64,000 bases of DNA from Sphingobium sp. 66-54 (GTDB lineage Bacteria; Pseudomonadota; Alphaproteobacteria; Sphingomonadales; Sphingomonadaceae), in NCBI GenBank assembly GCA_001899715.1, contig MKWI01000006.1, positions 186,001-250,000 of the forward strand, read 5' to 3'. Below, in pieces: positions 7,412-17,029 of the stretch (position 1 is its first letter; each line of letters begins with the position of its first letter). A program made the position numbers and the translations under genes. A model generated the notes under the pieces. It saw only the letters and a list, made by a program, of their open reading frames with translations. It ran no database searches and was not told the DNA's origin.

Positions 7412-9289
7412 ATGCTGACGATCACAGACATCACCGTGCGCCTCGGCGGCCGCACGATCCTGGACCGCGCGAGTGCTGCGCTGCCGCCGCGCGGGCGCAT
7501 CGGCCTCATCGGCCGCAACGGCGCCGGCAAGTCCACGCTGATGAAGGCGATCATCGGCCAGATCGAGCCGGACGGCGGCGCCATCGAGATGCCGCGCGAC
7601 ACCAGACTGGGCTATATCGCGCAGGAAGCGCCGAGCGGCGCCGCTAGCCCGTTCGAGACGGTGCTGGCCGCCGATATCGAGCGCGCGGCGCTGCTTACCG
7701 AGAGCGAGACCTGCACGGATCCGCACCGCCTGGGCGACCTGCACGACCGTCTGATCGCCATCGACGCCTATAGCGCACCCGCCCGCGCCGGCCGCATCCT
7801 CGCCGGCCTTGGCTTCGACGAGGAGATGCAGAACCGTCCGCTGGACAGCTACTCGGGCGGCTGGAAGATGCGCGTGGCACTCGGTGCCCTGCTCTTCTCC
7901 GCACCCGACCTGCTGCTGCTCGATGAGCCTTCCAACCACCTCGATCTTGGAGCGACGCTGTGGCTGGAGAATTTCCTCAAGGATTATCGCGCCACCGTCC
8001 TCATCATCAGCCATGAGCGCGACCTGCTCAACAATGTGGTCGACCATATTCTGCATCTGGAGAATGGCCGGATCACCCTCTATCCGGGCGGCTACGACGC
8101 ATTCGAGCGGCAGCGCGGCGAGCGCCTCGCCCAGCTAGAGGCGGCGCGCGAGAAGCAGGCGGCGCAGCGCGCCAAGTTGCAGGACTATATCGCCCGCAAT
8201 AGCGCGCGGGCGAGCACCGCCAAGCAGGCCCAGTCACGCGCCAAGGCGCTGGCCCGCATGCAGCCGATCGCGGCGGCGGTGGAAGACCCCAGCCTGGCGT
8301 TCGACTTCCCCGATCCGCAGCCGCTGCGCCCGCCGCTCATCACGCTGGATATGGCGGCGGTCGGCTATGAGGGCACGCCGGTGCTCCAGCGCCTCAACCT
8401 GCGCATCGACCCGGATGATCGCGTCGCCCTGCTCGGCCGCAACGGCAACGGCAAGACCACGCTCGCCCGGCTGCTCGCCGGCCAGCTCCCGGCGCTGGAG
8501 GGGGCGATGAGCGCCTCGGGCAAGATGAACGTCGGCTATTTCACCCAGTATCAGGTGGAGGAGCTGGATATCGGCGACACGCCGCTGGAGCATATGACGC
8601 GGACGATGAAGGGCGCGACGCCCGGCGCGGTGCGCGCGCAGCTCGGCCGCTTCGGCTTCTCGGGCGAGCGGGCGACGCAGAAGGTCGGCTCCCTCTCCGG
8701 CGGCGAGCGGGCACGGCTGGCGCTGGCGCTCATCACCCGCGACGCGCCGCATCTGCTCATCCTCGACGAGCCGACCAACCACCTCGATGTCGACGCACGC
8801 GAGGCGCTGGTGCAGGCGCTCAACAGCTATAGCGGCGCGGTGGTGATCGTCAGCCACGACCGCCACATGATCGGCCTCGTCGCCGACCGGCTGGTGCTGG
8901 TCGATGGTGGCCGCGCGCTGCCTTATGACGGCTCGCTGGAGGATTATACCGACTTCGTGTTGGGGCGCGGTGCCAGCGCACCCACGCGCGATGGCGCCGG
9001 CAAGAGCGATCGCAAGGCCGACCGCCGCGCCGCCGCGCAGGTCCGCGAGCGCTACAAAACGTTGCAAGCGGACGTGAAGAAGGCGGAAAAGACGCTCGCC
9101 GACCTGACCGCCGCCCGCTCGCGCATCGACCGCGCCATGTTCGATCCAGCCTCCGCCGGCCCGGAGGAGAAGGACTGCACGATGGGCGAATTGATGCGGC
9201 GCCGTTCCAAGCTGGAGGGCGCCATCGAGGTGGCCGAGGAAAGCTGGATGACCGCAAGCGAGGCGCTGGAGCAGCTCGACCCGGCCTGA
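7412..9289 (+). CDS. ABC-F family ATPase (YheS/Uup type)
   Basis: The 625-residue soluble protein contains two ATP-binding cassettes and no membrane domain. Cassette 1 has the Walker A motif GRNGAGKST (about residue 35), signature YSGGW and Walker B LLLLDEPSNHLD; cassette 2 has GRNGNGKTT (about 345), LSGGERARLAL and LLILDEPTNHLD. Between them is a charged linker (about 235-295, rich in Arg/Lys/Ala), as expected for ABC-F proteins that bind the ribosomal E site. A C-terminal coiled coil (about 540-625) resembles that of YheS and Uup. The family assists stalled or aberrant ribosomes. Which ABC-F subgroup it belongs to cannot be settled by eye. Confidence 0.93.
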   Translation: MLTITDITVRLGGRTILDRASAALPPRGRIGLIGRNGAGKSTLMKAIIGQIEPDGGAIEMPRDTRLGYIAQEAPSGAASPFETVLAADIERAALLTESETCTDPHRLGDLHDRLIAIDAYSAPARAGRILAGLGFDEEMQNRPLDSYSGGWKMRVALGALLFSAPDLLLLDEPSNHLDLGATLWLENFLKDYRATVLIISHERDLLNNVVDHILHLENGRITLYPGGYDAFERQRGERLAQLEAAREKQAAQRAKLQDYIARNSARASTAKQAQSRAKALARMQPIAAAVEDPSLAFDFPDPQPLRPPLITLDMAAVGYEGTPVLQRLNLRIDPDDRVALLGRNGNGKTTLARLLAGQLPALEGAMSASGKMNVGYFTQYQVEELDIGDTPLEHMTRTMKGATPGAVRAQLGRFGFSGERATQKVGSLSGGERARLALALITRDAPHLLILDEPTNHLDVDAREALVQALNSYSGAVVIVSHDRHMIGLVADRLVLVDGGRALPYDGSLEDYTDFVLGRGASAPTRDGAGKSDRKADRRAAAQVRERYKTLQADVKKAEKTLADLTAARSRIDRAMFDPASAGPEEKDCTMGELMRRRSKLEGAIEVAEESWMTASEALEQLDPA

Positions 9290-9354
9290 GGGGGGGGCTT
9301 GGGAGCGAAAACCCTTGCACTTAGAGTTTGTCCCGTTCCGATTAAACCTCCGTT

Positions 9355-9506
9355 GTGCTCCTGCGAAGGCAGGAGCGCAGGGCGGTAGCGAACGATATTT
9401 CCAAGGGTATTTGCTTCCAGTCGAATGATGCCATGCTCTTACGGGAACAGGCGCGGACCCAGCCGCAGCGCCCATGCGCCCTGGGCTCCCGCCTTCGCAG
9501 GAGCAC
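9355..9506. repeat. Inverted palindromic repeat pair, GCTCCTGC family
   Basis: The left arm at 9355-9380 (GTGCTCCTGCGAAGGCAGGA and onward) and the right arm at 9477-9506 are inverted copies of each other, about 95 bases apart, and each arm is itself a small palindrome. The same unit occurs at least seven more times in the window. It lies between the convergent ABC-F and thioesterase genes. Confidence 0.85.
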
Positions 9507-9603
9507 GGAGTGCGTCTTATGCGAGCGGGCCTTGGGATTTTGCGAGGTTCTGCGAAATTCTGTGAACGCCGGGGAACGGCGCTTTCGGAGCCAGCCGGGC
9601 CGG

Positions 9604-10005
9604 CTATGCCGCGCGTACAAACAAAGCCGCCAGTTCGGCGGGCACCCGCATCAGCCGGCGGCTCTCCAGATCAACCATGGCCCATGTGGTGCGGGCGGCG
9701 ACCTTCACCTTGCCGTCCGCACCGATGAACTCGACGATACGGTCGAAACAGGCGCCGCGCGGCGGGTCCGGCACCCAGGTGCGCGCCGTCACCGTCTGGC
9801 CCGCACCGACATTACCGCGATAGTCGATCTCGTGCCGGGTCACGACCCATGCGTAGCGCCGTTGCGCCTCCGCCGGGGCGATCGCTTGCCAGTGCGCCGT
9901 GGCAATCGCCTCCATCCAGCGCACCCAGACAGCGTTGTTGACATGCCCCATGATGTCGATGTCCGCCGGCTCGGCGACGATGGGCATGGTGAAGACGCCG
10001 GTCAT
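9604..10005 (-). CDS. Acyl-CoA thioesterase (hot-dog fold, YbgC/4HBT type)
   Basis: The 133-residue protein has a single hot-dog domain. The catalytic-loop motif DIDIMGHVNNAVWVRWME near residue 15 is typical of the 4-hydroxybenzoyl-CoA thioesterase/YbgC branch (Asp plus HVNN). Such enzymes hydrolyse acyl-CoA thioesters in the cytoplasm. The substrate cannot be deduced. The gene begins 34 bases after the end of the oligopeptidase B gene on the same strand, so the two are probably co-transcribed. An internal ATG at 9987 is an alternative start. Confidence 0.85.
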   Translation of the reverse strand: MTGVFTMPIVAEPADIDIMGHVNNAVWVRWMEAIATAHWQAIAPAEAQRRYAWVVTRHEIDYRGNVGAGQTVTARTWVPDPPRGACFDRIVEFIGADGKVKVAARTTWAMVDLESRRLMRVPAELAALFVRAA

Positions 10006-10039
10006 GGGAGGTCCAGTCCTCCGGTGCGGCGTCCGCGTG

Positions 10040-12112
10040 TCATTCCTCCACGCCCATCTGCCAGAGGATGAAGGCGAACTCCTCGGCCGTCTCGCGCAGC
10101 GATTCCCAGCGGCCGGATTTGCCGCCGTGGCCGGCCTCCATGTTGGTCTTGAGCAGCAGCAGCGTATCGTCCGTCCGCGTGGCGCGCAGTCGGGCGACCC
10201 ATTTGGCCGGCTCCCAATAAGTGACGCGCGGATCGTTGAGCCCCGCTGTCACCAGCATCGGCGGATAGGGCTGCGCTTTCACATTGTCGTAGGGCGAGTA
10301 GCTGGCAATGAGGTCGTAGGCGGCGGCATCCTCGATAGGGTTGCCCCATTCCGGCCATTCGCCGGGCGTCAGCGGCAGCGTCTCGTCCAGCATGGTGTTG
10401 AGCACGTCGACGAAGGGGACGTGCGCCACAACCGCACCCCACAGCTCCGGATCGGAATTGACGATGGCGCCCATCAGTTCGCCACCTGCCGAGCCACCCG
10501 AGGTCGCGATGCGGCCCACGCTGGTATAGCCGCGCTCGACGAGGCCGCGCGCCACGTCCACGAAATCGTTGAACGTGTTGGTGCGCCGCTCCAGCTTGCC
10601 GGCCTTGTACCACTCCTGCCCGAGGTCGTCGCCGCCGCGGATATGGGCGATGGCGAAGGCGAAGCCGCGGTCGACGAGGCTGAGCCGCGAGGTGCCGAAG
10701 CCCGGCTCGATGGCGATGCCGTAGGCGCCGTAGCCGTAGAGATAGAGCGGCCGCGAGCCGTCCATCGGGAAGTCGCGGCGGTGGAGGATGGAGACGGGGA
10801 TGAGCGTGCCGTCGCGCGCCGGGATCATCAGCCGCTCGCTGGCATAGAGCGCGGGATCGAAGCCGGAGGGGATCTCCTGCACCTTGAGCACCTCGCGGTG
10901 GCCGTCCGCCAGCGTGTAGTCGAAGATCGTCTCGGGCGAGACCATCGATTCGTAGCTGATGCGCAGCCTGGTCACGTCATATTCGGGGTTGTCGTCCAGC
11001 CCGGCCACATAGCTGGCCTCGGGAAAAGCGAGGCGCCTGGGCGTGTTGGTAGCGTAGTCGCGGATCTCGATCTGGTCGAGGCCGTCCTCGCGGCCTTCGG
11101 TGACGTAGAAGCTTTTGAACAACGAAACGTCGGTTAAATAGAAGCGATCGGACGGGGCCAGCACCTGCTCCCACCGGTCCGGCGTCTCGATCCGCGCGCG
11201 GACGAGGCGGAAGTTGGGGTGGGTGTCGTTGGTGCGGATGTAGAGCCAGCCCTCGTGCTCATCGACATCATATTCGCGCTCGGGCACGCGGGCGGAGACG
11301 AGCAGGGGCGTCGCTGTAGGATCGCCCGCCGGCACCAGCCGCACCTCGCTGGTGACATGATCGCCGGTGGCAATGACGATCCAGTTCTCCGCGCAGGTGA
11401 GGCCGACCGAGACACGGAAGCCCTCGTCCGCTTCGTGAAAGAGCATCACATCGTCCGTCGCCGCCGTGCCGAGGCGGTGGAGCATCGCGCGGTCGGTGCG
11501 CCATTGTGCATTGGCGGGGGCATAGACGAGCGCGCGGTCGTCGCTGGTCCAGACCAGCGCGGACAGCACGTCCGGGATCACGTCCGGCAGCATCTCGCCG
11601 GTGGTGAGGTCCCTGATGCGCACGGTGTAGCGCTCCGATCCGTTGTCGTCGATCGCATAGGCCAGCAGCCGGTCGTCGTTGGAGATGGCGACGGCGCCGA
11701 GCCGGAAATAATCCTTGCCCGCCGCCAGCGCCGGCTCGTCGACGATCAGTTCGTCGGCCGAGCCGTCCTCCGGCGCGCCGACCCGGCGGCGCCAGTGGCG
11801 GCGATATTGCTCACCCGTCTCGAAGCTGCTCCAATAGACGAACGCGCCGTCCTTCTGCGGCACCGAGCGGTCATCCTCCTTGATCCGCGCCTTCATCTCC
11901 GCGAACAGCCGGTCGACCAGCGGCTTGCGGACGCCCATCCGCGCCTCGAAATACGCATTCTCGGCCTTGAGATAGGCGAGCACGTCCGGGTCGGTGACAT
12001 TGGGATAGCCGGGGTCGCGCAGCCACGCCCAGGGATCGTCGAGCGTGCGGCCGTGATGGGTGGTCTGGTGGGGGCGTTGCGCCGCGTGGGGCGGCCGGGG
12101 TGTATCGGTCAT
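10040..12112 (-). CDS. ptrB: Oligopeptidase B (prolyl oligopeptidase family S9A)
   Basis: The 690-residue protein is close to the usual 680-700 for this family. The N-terminal beta-propeller domain (about 70-400) covers the active site, and the C-terminal alpha/beta-hydrolase domain holds the nucleophile in GGSAGGELMGA (Ser, about 530), with the later Asp in GLNDPRV and His in AGHGGKSGR. It cleaves short peptides after basic residues in the cytoplasm. The motif YGYGAYGIA upstream of the nucleophile is characteristic. The Asp/Glu residues that define basic P1 specificity were not verified, so a general prolyl oligopeptidase is the alternative. It is the first gene of a likely two-gene unit with the thioesterase. 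Confidence 0.92.
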   Translation of the reverse strand: MTDTPRPPHAAQRPHQTTHHGRTLDDPWAWLRDPGYPNVTDPDVLAYLKAENAYFEARMGVRKPLVDRLFAEMKARIKEDDRSVPQKDGAFVYWSSFETGEQYRRHWRRRVGAPEDGSADELIVDEPALAAGKDYFRLGAVAISNDDRLLAYAIDDNGSERYTVRIRDLTTGEMLPDVIPDVLSALVWTSDDRALVYAPANAQWRTDRAMLHRLGTAATDDVMLFHEADEGFRVSVGLTCAENWIVIATGDHVTSEVRLVPAGDPTATPLLVSARVPEREYDVDEHEGWLYIRTNDTHPNFRLVRARIETPDRWEQVLAPSDRFYLTDVSLFKSFYVTEGREDGLDQIEIRDYATNTPRRLAFPEASYVAGLDDNPEYDVTRLRISYESMVSPETIFDYTLADGHREVLKVQEIPSGFDPALYASERLMIPARDGTLIPVSILHRRDFPMDGSRPLYLYGYGAYGIAIEPGFGTSRLSLVDRGFAFAIAHIRGGDDLGQEWYKAGKLERRTNTFNDFVDVARGLVERGYTSVGRIATSGGSAGGELMGAIVNSDPELWGAVVAHVPFVDVLNTMLDETLPLTPGEWPEWGNPIEDAAAYDLIASYSPYDNVKAQPYPPMLVTAGLNDPRVTYWEPAKWVARLRATRTDDTLLLLKTNMEAGHGGKSGRWESLRETAEEFAFILWQMGVEE

Positions 12113-12174
12113 CGCGCCGAGATAGGCGCCCGCGCCGCGCGGCTCAATGGCGTTGCACGGCGGACCCGCGCCGC

Positions 12175-12615
12175 TCAGCCCGGCCCGTCATACTCGGCGG
12201 TCACGTCCTGCTTGGTGCCGGCGAGGCGCACGATGCGGCGCCCATCGAGAATCGGCACGGCGCAGAGGCGCATCCAGCGCCGGTCGCCATCGGGCCGCCG
12301 CACCCGTGCGTCCAGCGTGAAGCCGCGGCCGTGCTTGATGGCGTAGGCGCGCAGGGCCTCCATCTGGAGGCGCGATTCCGGCAGGTAGAGCGAGACGACC
12401 AGCGCGCGCACCAGGGGCTCATCCTCGGGCAGGCCGAACAGCGCGTGGACGGCGGGCGACCAGTCCAGCGCCTCGTCGGCCAGCCGGCAGGTCCAGAGGC
12501 CAATGGGTGCCGCCACGCCGGTCTGCTCGGCCAGTGTCGGGCGGACCAGCGCCGGTATGCGCTCGGCGGCCTCGTAGAGGGGCCAGCTATGCGTGAGGGC
12601 GAGCGATTGAAACAC
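12175..12615 (-). CDS. Stand-alone PAS-domain protein
   Basis: The 146-residue protein starts at GTG (12615). Residues 30-140 form one PAS fold: GLWTCRLADEALDWSPAVHALFGLPED is the first core and RRPDGDRRWMRLCAVPILDG the later beta strands. No kinase, GGDEF or HTH domain is attached, so it must act through a partner or as a small-molecule sensor. It lies upstream of the ptrB gene on the same strand (62-base gap) and is divergent from aminopeptidase P. The ligand and partner are unknown. Confidence 0.75.
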   Translation of the reverse strand: MFQSLALTHSWPLYEAAERIPALVRPTLAEQTGVAAPIGLWTCRLADEALDWSPAVHALFGLPEDEPLVRALVVSLYLPESRLQMEALRAYAIKHGRGFTLDARVRRPDGDRRWMRLCAVPILDGRRIVRLAGTKQDVTAEYDGPG

Positions 12616-12787
12616 GAGTCTGGTCCCGCTTCCTGATCCCTTATGGGCTTACCGGCCGCGCCATTAACGAGTCGTTAGGGCATCCCCGCTTCCCATCGCT
12701 GTCTTGGGCCATCATAAGCCATGGCCGCTGGCAAGCGACTGCAAAAAGCTTATGTTGGCGACAAGGAACCAATCAGGATCGCTGCCC

Positions 12788-14569
12788 ATGTCCAGTCATG
12801 AAGACCGCCTCAAGGCCCTGCGCGCGCAATTGCAGCGGCAGGCGCTGGATGGCTTCGTCGTCCCGCTTACCGACGAGCATCTCTCCGAATATGTCGGCGC
12901 CTATGCGCAACGCCTTGCCTGGCTGACCGGCTTCCTCGGCTCGGCCGGGAGCGCGGTGGTGCTGCCGGAGGAAGCCGCCATCTTCGTCGACGGGCGCTAT
13001 ACGTTGCAGGTGCGCGATCAGGTGGACGGCACCCACTGGCAGTATGAGAGCGTGCCGCAGACCAGCGTCGCCGGATGGCTGGGCGCGCATGCTCCGGCCG
13101 GCGCGCGGATCGGCTACGATCCGTGGCTGCACACGCGCCGCTGGGTGGAGGAAGCGACCAGGGCGCTCGCCAGGCAGGGCGCCAGCCTCGTGCCGGTGGA
13201 GACCAACCCGGTCGACGCGGTGTGGGCCGACCGGCCCGAGCCGAGCAAGGCGCATCTGGTGCCGCATGAGGAGCGCTACGCCGGCAAGGCCAGCGCCGCC
13301 AAGCGCGCGGACATGATCGCGTGGTTGCAGGCCGAAGGGCTGGACGCGACGGTGCTGACCGCGCTCGATTCGATCGCCTGGACCTTCAACATTCGCGGCG
13401 CGGACGTCTCCCGCACGCCGGTCGCGCTCGCTTATGCATTGCTCCATGCCGATGGGCGGGCGGAATTGTTCGTCGACCCCGCCAAGATCGACGCGGACGT
13501 GCGCGCCCATCTCGGCAATGCGGTGACGATCCGCGACCGCACCGAGTTCACCGCCGCGCTGCACGACCTCGCCGGGCAGACAGTGGCGGTCGACCCCGAG
13601 CGGGCGGTCGCCGCGATCTTCGAGGCGCTGGACGAGGCCGGCGTGACCATCCGCTCGCTGCGCGACCCCGCCGTGCTGCCCAAGGCGGTCAAGAACGCCA
13701 CCGAGATTGCTGGCCACAAGGCCGCGCAGGCGCGCGACGGGGCGGCGCTCTCCCGCTTCCTCCACTGGCTTTCGGTGGAAGGGCCGAAGGGCAGCGAGAC
13801 CGAGCTGAGCGTGGCCGACCGCCTCCAGCGCTTCCGCGAGGAGACCGGCGCGCTGGTCGATCTGAGCTTCGATACCATCGCCGGCTCGGGGCCGAACGGC
13901 GCCATCGTCCACTACAAGGCGAGCGAGGAAACCAGCCGCGCGGTGGAGAGCGGCACGCTGCTGCTGGTCGATTCGGGCGGGCAGTATCGCGACGGGACGA
14001 CCGATATCACCCGCACCATGGCGATCGGCACGCCGACCGACGCGATGCGGCGCGACTTCACGCTGGTGCTCAAGGGCCATATCGCGCTCGCTAGCGCGCA
14101 GTTCCCCGCCGGCACACGCGGCAGCCAGCTCGATGTGCTGGCGCGGCAGTTCCTCTGGGCGCAGGGGCTGGATTATGCCCACGGCACCGGCCACGGCGTC
14201 GGCAGCTTCCTCTCCGTGCATGAGGGGCCACAGCGCATCGCCACCTTCGGCGGCGGCGACGAGCCGTTGCAGGCGGGCATGATCCTCTCCAACGAGCCGG
14301 GCTATTACAGGACCGGCGCCTACGGCATCCGCATCGAGAATCTGGTGCTGGTGGTGGCGCGCGAGATCGCGGGAGCGGAGAAGCCCTTCCTCGGCTTCGA
14401 GACGCTGAGCCATGCACCGCTCGACCGCGCGCTGATCGCCGTGGATATGCTGACCGGCGAGGAGCGGGCGTGGGTGGACGCCTATCACGCGAAGACGCTG
14501 GCGATCGTCGGGCCGCAGCTTGAGGGCGAGGCGAAGGCATGGCTGGAGCGAGCCTGCGCGCCGCTGTGA
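12788..14569 (+). CDS. Aminopeptidase P family metallopeptidase (M24B)
   Basis: The 593-residue enzyme is longer than E. coli PepP (about 440) and resembles the three-domain XPNPEP-type enzymes, with two creatinase-like N-terminal domains (about 5-135 and 145-305) before the pita-bread catalytic domain (about 310-530). Metal ligands are visible as DSGGQYRDGTTDITRT (two Asp), GTGHGVGSFLSVHEGP (His), SNEPGYY (Glu) and IRIENL (Glu). It removes the N-terminal residue from peptides with proline at position 2. The start at 12788 is chosen over the upstream in-frame codons because the protein similarity begins at MSSHEDRLKAL. Confidence 0.92.
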   Translation: MSSHEDRLKALRAQLQRQALDGFVVPLTDEHLSEYVGAYAQRLAWLTGFLGSAGSAVVLPEEAAIFVDGRYTLQVRDQVDGTHWQYESVPQTSVAGWLGAHAPAGARIGYDPWLHTRRWVEEATRALARQGASLVPVETNPVDAVWADRPEPSKAHLVPHEERYAGKASAAKRADMIAWLQAEGLDATVLTALDSIAWTFNIRGADVSRTPVALAYALLHADGRAELFVDPAKIDADVRAHLGNAVTIRDRTEFTAALHDLAGQTVAVDPERAVAAIFEALDEAGVTIRSLRDPAVLPKAVKNATEIAGHKAAQARDGAALSRFLHWLSVEGPKGSETELSVADRLQRFREETGALVDLSFDTIAGSGPNGAIVHYKASEETSRAVESGTLLLVDSGGQYRDGTTDITRTMAIGTPTDAMRRDFTLVLKGHIALASAQFPAGTRGSQLDVLARQFLWAQGLDYAHGTGHGVGSFLSVHEGPQRIATFGGGDEPLQAGMILSNEPGYYRTGAYGIRIENLVLVVAREIAGAEKPFLGFETLSHAPLDRALIAVDMLTGEERAWVDAYHAKTLAIVGPQLEGEAKAWLERACAPL

Positions 14570-14637
14570 GGGGGACAGGCGGAGGTTCCTACGCCACAAG
14601 GAGACACCCCGGCGCTTACGTACATTTGTGCTCCTGC

Positions 14638-14704
14638 GAAGGCAGGAGCCCAGGACCCGGCCGAGGTGTCTTGCCGCCCTGGACTCCTGCCTTCGCAGGG
14701 GCAC
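14638..14704. repeat. Inverted palindromic repeat pair, GCTCCTGC family
   Basis: Left arm 14638-14662 and right arm 14680-14704 are inverted copies separated by 17 bases. The arms are flanked inside by the family's extra bases (CCAGGA and GCCGCCCTGG). It lies between convergent aminopeptidase P and Pr6Pr genes. Confidence 0.87.
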
Positions 14705-14798
14705 AAGGTTGGGCAGGAACCGTGCCTGAGTAGCTGACCTTCTTTCCGCTCCTGTCGAGTGAAGTCGAGACGCGCCAAGCGCTGTCCCGACTACGCGA

Positions 14799-15416
14799 TC
14801 AACTCCGCCCCATGCGCCGGTCGAGCCACACCAGCACGAAGCCGGCGAGCAGGAAGCCCGTCGCGATGCCCAGCGCATTCACCAATACCTGCGCCCAGCC
14901 GAGCCGGTCCACGTCGATGAACGGATAGGCGTAGCGCCCGTCCTCCGCCGCGCGGGCGAGCGCATAGGGCAGGTAAGCGAGCGGCAGCAGCGCCCAGCGC
15001 ACCGGATCGCCCCACGACAGGCCGCCCTTGGGCGCGAACAGCAGCCAAAAGGCGAGCGTGAGCGGCGGCATCACATAATGGAGGAGGATGTTGGCGGTGT
15101 AAGCGCCGCTGCCCAGCTCCACGATATCGCGCAGCAGCAGCGCATAGACGACGCCGACGAGCAGCATGATGAGGGTGATGCAGCCGAGCACGCGCGGCCG
15201 CGCCGCGGGGCCATTGCCGAGCGCCACGCCCGCCATGACCAGCACCGTCAGGGCATTGGCGATGATGGTGAAGAAGCGCAGCATCGCCCACAGCGCCGCG
15301 CCGGGTGCCCCGGTCAGGTCCAGCGAGGCGCCGAAGCGGATGCCGAGGCCGGCGAGGCCAACCAGCGCCACCAGGGCGGCGGCGGCGCGTGTTGGGCTGG
15401 ACAGGGTCGTCGTCAT
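14799..15416 (-). CDS. Pr6Pr-family integral membrane protein
   Basis: The 205-residue protein has six predicted membrane helices spread over its length. The motifs FFTIIANALTVL (about residue 48), LLHYVMPPLTLAFWLLFAPKG (about 108) and the YPFIDV segment before the last helix are typical of the Pr6Pr/FAR-17a-like group of membrane proteins. The function of the bacterial members is unknown to me. It starts 24 bases after the stop of mutM on the same strand and is probably the last gene of that unit. Confidence 0.82.
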   Translation of the reverse strand: MTTTLSSPTRAAAALVALVGLAGLGIRFGASLDLTGAPGAALWAMLRFFTIIANALTVLVMAGVALGNGPAARPRVLGCITLIMLLVGVVYALLLRDIVELGSGAYTANILLHYVMPPLTLAFWLLFAPKGGLSWGDPVRWALLPLAYLPYALARAAEDGRYAYPFIDVDRLGWAQVLVNALGIATGFLLAGFVLVWLDRRMGRS

Positions 15417-15440
15417 ATGCGTCTCTCCCGCCGGGGCGGC

Positions 15441-16250
15441 CTACCTCTGGCAGCTTGGGCAATAGAAGGTCGAGCGGCCCGAATCGACCCGGCGGCGCAC
15501 GGTGCCGCCGCACGGGCAGGTTTCCCCCTCGCAGCCGTAGACGCGCCAGTCCTTGGCGAAATAGCCGAGTTCACCGTTGGGCCGGGCATAGTCGCGCAGG
15601 GTGGAGCCGCCCGCCGCGATCGCTGCGCGCAGCACCGTGCGGATCGCATCGACCAGCCGCGCCAGCCGCGCCTTGCCGATCCGCCCCGCCTCCCGCGTCG
15701 GCGCGATGCCGGCGATGTTGAGCGCCTCGCACACATAGATGTTGCCGAGGCCGGCGACGATGTGCTGGTCGAGCAGCATCGCCTTGATCGGCGCGACCCG
15801 GCCGGCGAGCGCGCGGGCGAGATGATCGGCGGTGAAGGCGTCGCCCAGCGGCTCCGGCCCCAGCGCGGCGAAGGCGGGATAGGCGGCGAGCCCCGCGCTC
15901 TCGACGAGGTGGACGAAGCCGAAGCGGCGCGGATCGTGCAGGGCGAGGCGGTGGCGCTCCGTCTCGACCAGCAGATGATCGTGCTTGCCGATGTCCGCCG
16001 GGTCGATCCGCCAGCGGCCGGACATGCCGAGGTGGAAGATCATGGTGTCGCCGCGATCCGTCTCGATCAACCCATATTTGGCGCGGCGGCCAAGGCCGGT
16101 GACGGTGGCGCCGGTGAGGCGCTGGCGCAGGTCCGCCGGGAAGGGGAAGCGCAGGTCAGCACGGCGCGGCTCGACCAGGGTGAGGCGCGCGTCCGCCAGC
16201 ACGGTGCGCAGGCCGGCGACGGTGGTTTCGACTTCGGGAAGCTCGGGCAT
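15441..16250 (-). CDS. mutM: Formamidopyrimidine-DNA glycosylase (Fpg)
   Basis: The 269-residue bifunctional glycosylase/AP lyase excises 8-oxoguanine and formamidopyrimidines. The mature N-terminus PELPEVET supplies the catalytic Pro1 and Glu2; a conserved Lys lies at RAKYGL; the helix-two-turn-helix is around residue 165-185 (GLGNIYVCEALNIAGI), and the C-terminal zinc finger CPCGGTVRRRVDSGRSTFYC is complete with four cysteines. It sits upstream of the Pr6Pr gene and downstream of a small membrane protein on the same strand. Confidence 0.96.
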   Translation of the reverse strand: MPELPEVETTVAGLRTVLADARLTLVEPRRADLRFPFPADLRQRLTGATVTGLGRRAKYGLIETDRGDTMIFHLGMSGRWRIDPADIGKHDHLLVETERHRLALHDPRRFGFVHLVESAGLAAYPAFAALGPEPLGDAFTADHLARALAGRVAPIKAMLLDQHIVAGLGNIYVCEALNIAGIAPTREAGRIGKARLARLVDAIRTVLRAAIAAGGSTLRDYARPNGELGYFAKDWRVYGCEGETCPCGGTVRRRVDSGRSTFYCPSCQR

Positions 16251-16292
16251 CGCCCCTCAATAGGGGGCGCGGGCTCCCGCGCCAACCGCGTT

Positions 16293-16553
16293 TCAGAACC
16301 AGAGCTGCCAGGGCAGGATCAGCGGGCTGGCGAGCAGCAGCGCAAGACCGAGCATCAGCCGGCGCTTGCCGGGCGGCGAAATCTCCTCGGGCACGAGACC
16401 GTCCGGCCGCGCCCAGAAGAACGGGCAGGCGAGCAGCGCCAGCAGGCCGAGCACGCCCGCCACCGCCTCCGCGCCCGGAAAGCCGCCATCGACCCACAGG
16501 GCAAGGCCCGCGAGCGCGAAGGCGATGGTGAGGATCCACATCAGAAGGCGCAT
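16293..16553 (-). CDS. Small hydrophobic membrane protein, function unknown
   Basis: This 86-residue protein has three hydrophobic stretches: residues 3-22 (LLMWILTIAFALAGLALWVD), 28-48, and 66-82 (LMLGLALLLASPLILPW). Between the last two is a polar loop (ARPDGLVPEEISPPGKRR). I do not recognise a named family. Its gene lies 42 bases upstream of mutM in the same direction. Confidence 0.6.
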   Translation of the reverse strand: MRLLMWILTIAFALAGLALWVDGGFPGAEAVAGVLGLLALLACPFFWARPDGLVPEEISPPGKRRLMLGLALLLASPLILPWQLWF

Positions 16554-16615
16554 GCCGTTCCCCGTTCCGGTTCCCGCTTAGGACGGCGCGATGGGCGGGG
16601 TCTTTAGCGCAGACC

Positions 16616-17029
16616 TCACCCCGCAAACGGATCGTAGCTGCCGAAAGACCAGACGATGCCCTCGCAATCCCGTGCCTCATAGCTGCGACCGCCATGGGCA
16701 TTGTCGTGGGGTGATGCGATGATGGCCGCGCCGGCTGCCTTCGCCTGCGCGTGGTGCGCGTCGGGATCGTCGAGCACGACATAGATGCACAGCGCCGAGC
16801 GGCCGCCGGTCTCGCCGATCGGCACCAGACCGAAACGCTCGTAGGAGTCCGGGCGGGCGGAGGAGAGCATCACCATGGTTTCCTCCAGCAGCAATTGCGC
16901 ATGCAGGACGATGCCGCCCTCGGCATGGACGAGGTGGCGTGTGAAGCCGAAGGCATTGCACAGGAAAGCGATGGCGCGCGGCGCGTCGGCATAGACGAGG
17001 CTGGGGATGATCGCGGGGCGGACGGGCAT
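16616..17029 (-). CDS. VOC-superfamily (glyoxalase-like) protein
   Basis: The 137-residue protein contains one VOC module: PSLVYADAPRAIAFLCNAFGF at the start gives the first beta-alpha unit, and the end reads RSYEARDCEGIVWSFGSY. This layout matches the PhnB-like/glyoxalase-bleomycin resistance group, which often binds metal through His and Glu or, in some members, small molecules without catalysis. The substrate is unknown. It is at the 5' end of the leftward run that continues with the small membrane protein and mutM. Confidence 0.8.
   Translation of the reverse strand: MPVRPAIIPSLVYADAPRAIAFLCNAFGFTRHLVHAEGGIVLHAQLLLEETMVMLSSARPDSYERFGLVPIGETGGRSALCIYVVLDDPDAHHAQAKAAGAAIIASPHDNAHGGRSYEARDCEGIVWSFGSYDPFAG

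Noticed and set aside
12773..14878. 701-residue minus-strand frame
   Set aside because: It is antisense to the aminopeptidase P gene, which has all catalytic motifs on the plus strand.
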